Assembly (NCBI RefSeq): GCF_040712315.1
Contig: NC_134016.1
Location: 27,785,503 to 27,849,502 of the forward strand
Origin: Castanea sativa
Lineage: Eukaryota > Streptophyta > Magnoliopsida > Fagales > Fagaceae
Direction: 5' to 3'
DNA: 64,000 nt
A program made the translations under genes and the position numbers. Positions 61,314 to 64,000 of this stretch are shown one piece after another. Positions within the stretch are counted from its first letter, which is position 1; each line of letters starts with the position of its first letter. The notes under the pieces were generated by a model. It was not told the origin of the DNA, did not search any database, and was given only the letters and a program-made list of their open reading frames with translations.

Positions 61314-62187
61314 GCATGTAATATCAGCTCCATAAAACAGTCAGCCCCCACCCCTCTTCGTCCAAAAAAAAAAAAAAATCCGCTTACCGTCATATTCACA
61401 TTGTCATTCATGTATTGCTATTGGGCAGATTGTCATTAATTGTTTGAGATGGGGTAAAATTGTTGCAATGGGATCAGATGGTTGAGGAAAAAAAGTTATT
61501 AATCTGATTATAATCTAATTAGAAACTTTTCTTTAAATAGAAGAAAAGTTAAAAACTTAACTCGGAAACCATCCAATCAAGGTATACTAGGGTTTTGGGG
61601 TTTTATTTTGGTGCAATTTTTGCTCTATTTTTGCATGTCTTGTCAAGAAAACAAAGTGAAAGAAAATAAAGTAAGAGAAGATAAAGTAAGTGAAAAGAAA
61701 AGCAGAACTTTCTTTTTTTATTATTTTCCTTAAAATATGAGGAAGGAAAATTCTTGTGCTTTTTTTTTTTTTTTTTTCATGATTTAGATTTTTTAATCAT
61801 TCAAATGATTACGTGGGATTTAAAAAAAAAAATCAATTATTTTTATTTTTATCAGCCACATTATCTTTTGTTAGTTTTATTTTAGGTTTGTAAACTCGTG
61901 AACAAGACAATTGTCAAGTTCTAAAAACAAGTTCTATTTTAGGTTTTATTTTAGTGGTTTATTTCTAAAAACAAGACAATTGCCAAGTTCTGCATTTTAT
62001 TGCCAATTGTTTTGTAAGTTCGATAGTTTTGGACAGTTTGTTGATTGATTGAGACTATGTTTTCGATCAATTGAGTACTTAAGTTGATCAGTCGAACGGC
62101 ACAGTACAATTTGTAGATTTCAAACCTAGTCCATTGTCCAAGCTTCTAGGGATTTGTGCTACTTAAGCTAATTTATAAAGGGATTTT
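61310..62187. other. Non-coding stretch
   Basis: No gene is recognised. AAAGTAAGAGAAGATAAAG-type short repeats occur at 61655-61700, and AAAACAAGACAATTG is duplicated near 61900 and 61970. Confidence 0.5.
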
Positions 62188-62333
62188 ACTAATGTGTGTC
62201 TTAGGGCACACAATAGTATATTATTTTTGGAGAATTTTTTATCAGTAATTGAAAATATTTTGACAACTTTTTTAATTCTCGATAAAATTTTTCAAAAAAT
62301 AGATTTGTTAATGTATGCCCTAAGAGCATACAT
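62188..62333. mobile_element. MITE-like inverted repeat
   Basis: The left end ACTAATGTGTGTCTTAGGGC pairs with the right end GCCCTAAGAGCATACATTAA. It is about 146 bp with no ORF, and the duplication is not clear. Confidence 0.55.
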
Positions 62334-62499
62334 TAACTGAACCCTTTATAAAGAAACCTCATAGGACGTGAAAAGAGTCATTTATTATGTATCTAGGGTT
62401 TATGTATCAAATACTCTCTCAAAACTTCAACCAATGATATTTCTTAAAGAAACTCAAGATTCAATGATGTAGAAACTATTGCCTTATCAAGAAAACTTA

Positions 62500-62639
62500 G
62501 GAGGTGTTTGGTAGAGTAGTTTGAGATAAAATTTTTGTAACTATTTGAAATACGCGTGGGTGAAAAAGTGTGTAGAAATGCGTGTAATGGTATTTAAAAT
62601 GTATAAATGTGAGTTTGAAATGGGTGACCAAACAGATCC
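62500..62639. mobile_element. PIF/Harbinger-like MITE
   Basis: The ends GGAGGTGTTTGGTAGAGTAG and its loose inverse (GGTGACCAAACAGATCC) are flanked by TTA (62497-62499, 62640-62642). 140 bp. Confidence 0.65.
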
Positions 62640-63065
62640 TTAGCTGTTGGAACCAAAACCTTCAAGTGGGTACTTGAAGTCAAGGATCCCATTCACGTTC
62701 AACAAAGTTTGTTAACTGAAGAAGTTTGTGAATTCGGAGTTACATTGGGTAATGATAGTAAGTCGTACTTTATATGTTGTAGTAGTTTAGAATTGGATAA
62801 TTCTATGTTGTAAAAAATTTTAATTAGTTAATGGATTTGTTTTGCCTTAAGGGTTGCTAGGTTAAAATACCCCAATGGTTTTACTTTAGTTTCTATTCCA
62901 TTAGTTTTTCCTAGGTCACCATACTGTTGTGTTTTGTAGTTTTCATTGCAGTTTTTGTTCATTTCAAAATATTGGTGTCGATTGCATGATTAACGGTTAT
63001 TCATAATTTGATTAATTAATAACTGGGCCTTAAAAATATGTTAATTGGAATTTTAATAGGCATCT

Positions 63066-64000
63066 AAAACATAACATCTCTAATTGTGCTACCTGTGCAA
63101 TTTATTAGCCACGTTAGCTTTTTCCCACTCCTAATTGACAAAGGGGAATAAATTTGGCTCATGGGTTCGTGCTAAATCTTGTTGTAAAATACACACTAAA
63201 CAATAAAATAGCAAACACCACAATACACAAAAATTTACTTGGTTTAGTGAACTCTAAGCCTACATCCACGTGTAATGCTAACCAAAATTCACTATTCATA
63301 ATAGGAATTACAACCTCACAATCTTAAAAAAAAAAAAAAAAAAAACTCTTAAAAATATGATAACCCAAAACCCTAATACACTCAAAGGTGCCCTTACACT
63401 CACTCTCTAGACAAAACTTAGACTTTACCTAGTAACTTGAATCTGTTAGCTAGTTTTCCTCCAAAATGGTTTGGATATATCTGATTCAACTTATTATGTA
63501 GCGACTCATAAAATCATCAATGTGTTTGTTCTAAACAAGTCAAGTAACATATTAAATAGGCCATACGACCAAAAGAAAGTGAGATAATTTTTTTTCTAAA
63601 AATCGGTTTGAAGGTAGATTTCCTTTTTTTTTAACCCCCCCCCCCCCCCCATCACATGTGGGGTTATTTTTTTCCTTAGTCATTAATATATGTATCATTC
63701 CTAGTGTGCCACGTTGTGGCCATGCCATACAAATATCATCACTTCTTTTGCTTAAATTAATGTATTCAGAATTTCATACGTGACACGGTGTGGTCATGTA
63801 ACACAAATACATTTTTTTAATAATTAAATATGAGCACAAATACAAATAAATTTGGTATAATTACACTTTATCTGCGTGTGGTTTGCTTCTAATTTGATTT
63901 GCCTTACCCGTGGTTTCAATTTTGATACTTTACCCAACAACTATTCCGTAACCCACCTCCCTGTCTGTTGTTACTCTTAATACGTTTTCTTTCAAAATCA
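63066..64000. other. Non-coding stretch
   Basis: No gene is recognised. A C-homopolymer follows a T run at 63627-63650, a likely assembly-sensitive site. Confidence 0.5.

Larger units (their letters stand above)
62000..63065 (+). mobile_element. Decayed LTR-like repeat related to 3956-4729
   Basis: It shares the order of blocks with 3956-4729 (a GATCAATTGAGT / GATCGATCG segment, AACTGAAGAAGTTTGTGAA, TTGCTAGGTTAAA, CACCATACTGTTGTGTT). Two MITEs interrupt it. The ends are unclear. Confidence 0.45.

Overview
This window looks like nuclear DNA of a woody eudicot. It is AT-rich, gene-poor and packed with nested transposable elements. It holds one clearly functional gene with long introns and GT-AG splice sites. 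The LTR families resemble repeats I associate with oak and chestnut (Fagaceae); that placement is recall, not proof.

The one confident host gene is eRF3 (eukaryotic release factor 3, the GTPase partner of eRF1). It lies on the + strand with 18 coding exons from 38192 to 54678. These join without a frame break into 526 codons plus a stop. A probable 3'-UTR intron joins 54697 to an exon starting at 57556. A tRNA-derived SINE with a perfect 16-bp target duplication sits just upstream of its likely core promoter. Its introns hold LINE fragments in both orientations, several SINEs, a 1.07-kb TTA-flanked element with a 42-bp minisatellite, a Tourist-like MITE and a near-perfect 250-bp hairpin.

1-10.5 kb: a Helitron-like 3' end, then a candidate Mutator-like element (about 520-10543) with 200-bp inverted termini. 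It contains a broken FAR1-type transposase on the - strand and later insertions. 10.5-20.9 kb: old long LTRs in both orientations with candidate tRNA-Arg primer sites, interrupted by a non-autonomous hAT element (10936-12061) and a solo LTR with a perfect duplication (18066-18819). 21.2-33.8 kb: a three-level nest. A mitochondrial nad4 fragment was split by a foldback MITE, which was in turn split by an 11.7-kb Ty3/gypsy Tat-lineage retrotransposon with two 842-bp LTRs. That element carries gag-pol on the - strand, including a second RNase H. On the opposite strand it carries an extra spliced ORF, and between the two lies a 152-bp tandem repeat. Many stop codons and frameshifts show that this copy is dead. 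34.6-36.9 kb: two more solo LTRs with perfect duplications and a palindromic element. 59-61.2 kb: a decayed LINE; 62-63.1 kb: two MITEs and an LTR-like relic.

I see no operon, CRISPR array, rRNA gene or intact tRNA gene. The least conventional coding content is the opposite-strand ORF of the Tat element, but additional ORFs of this kind are already known in that lineage, so it is not a wholly new system.
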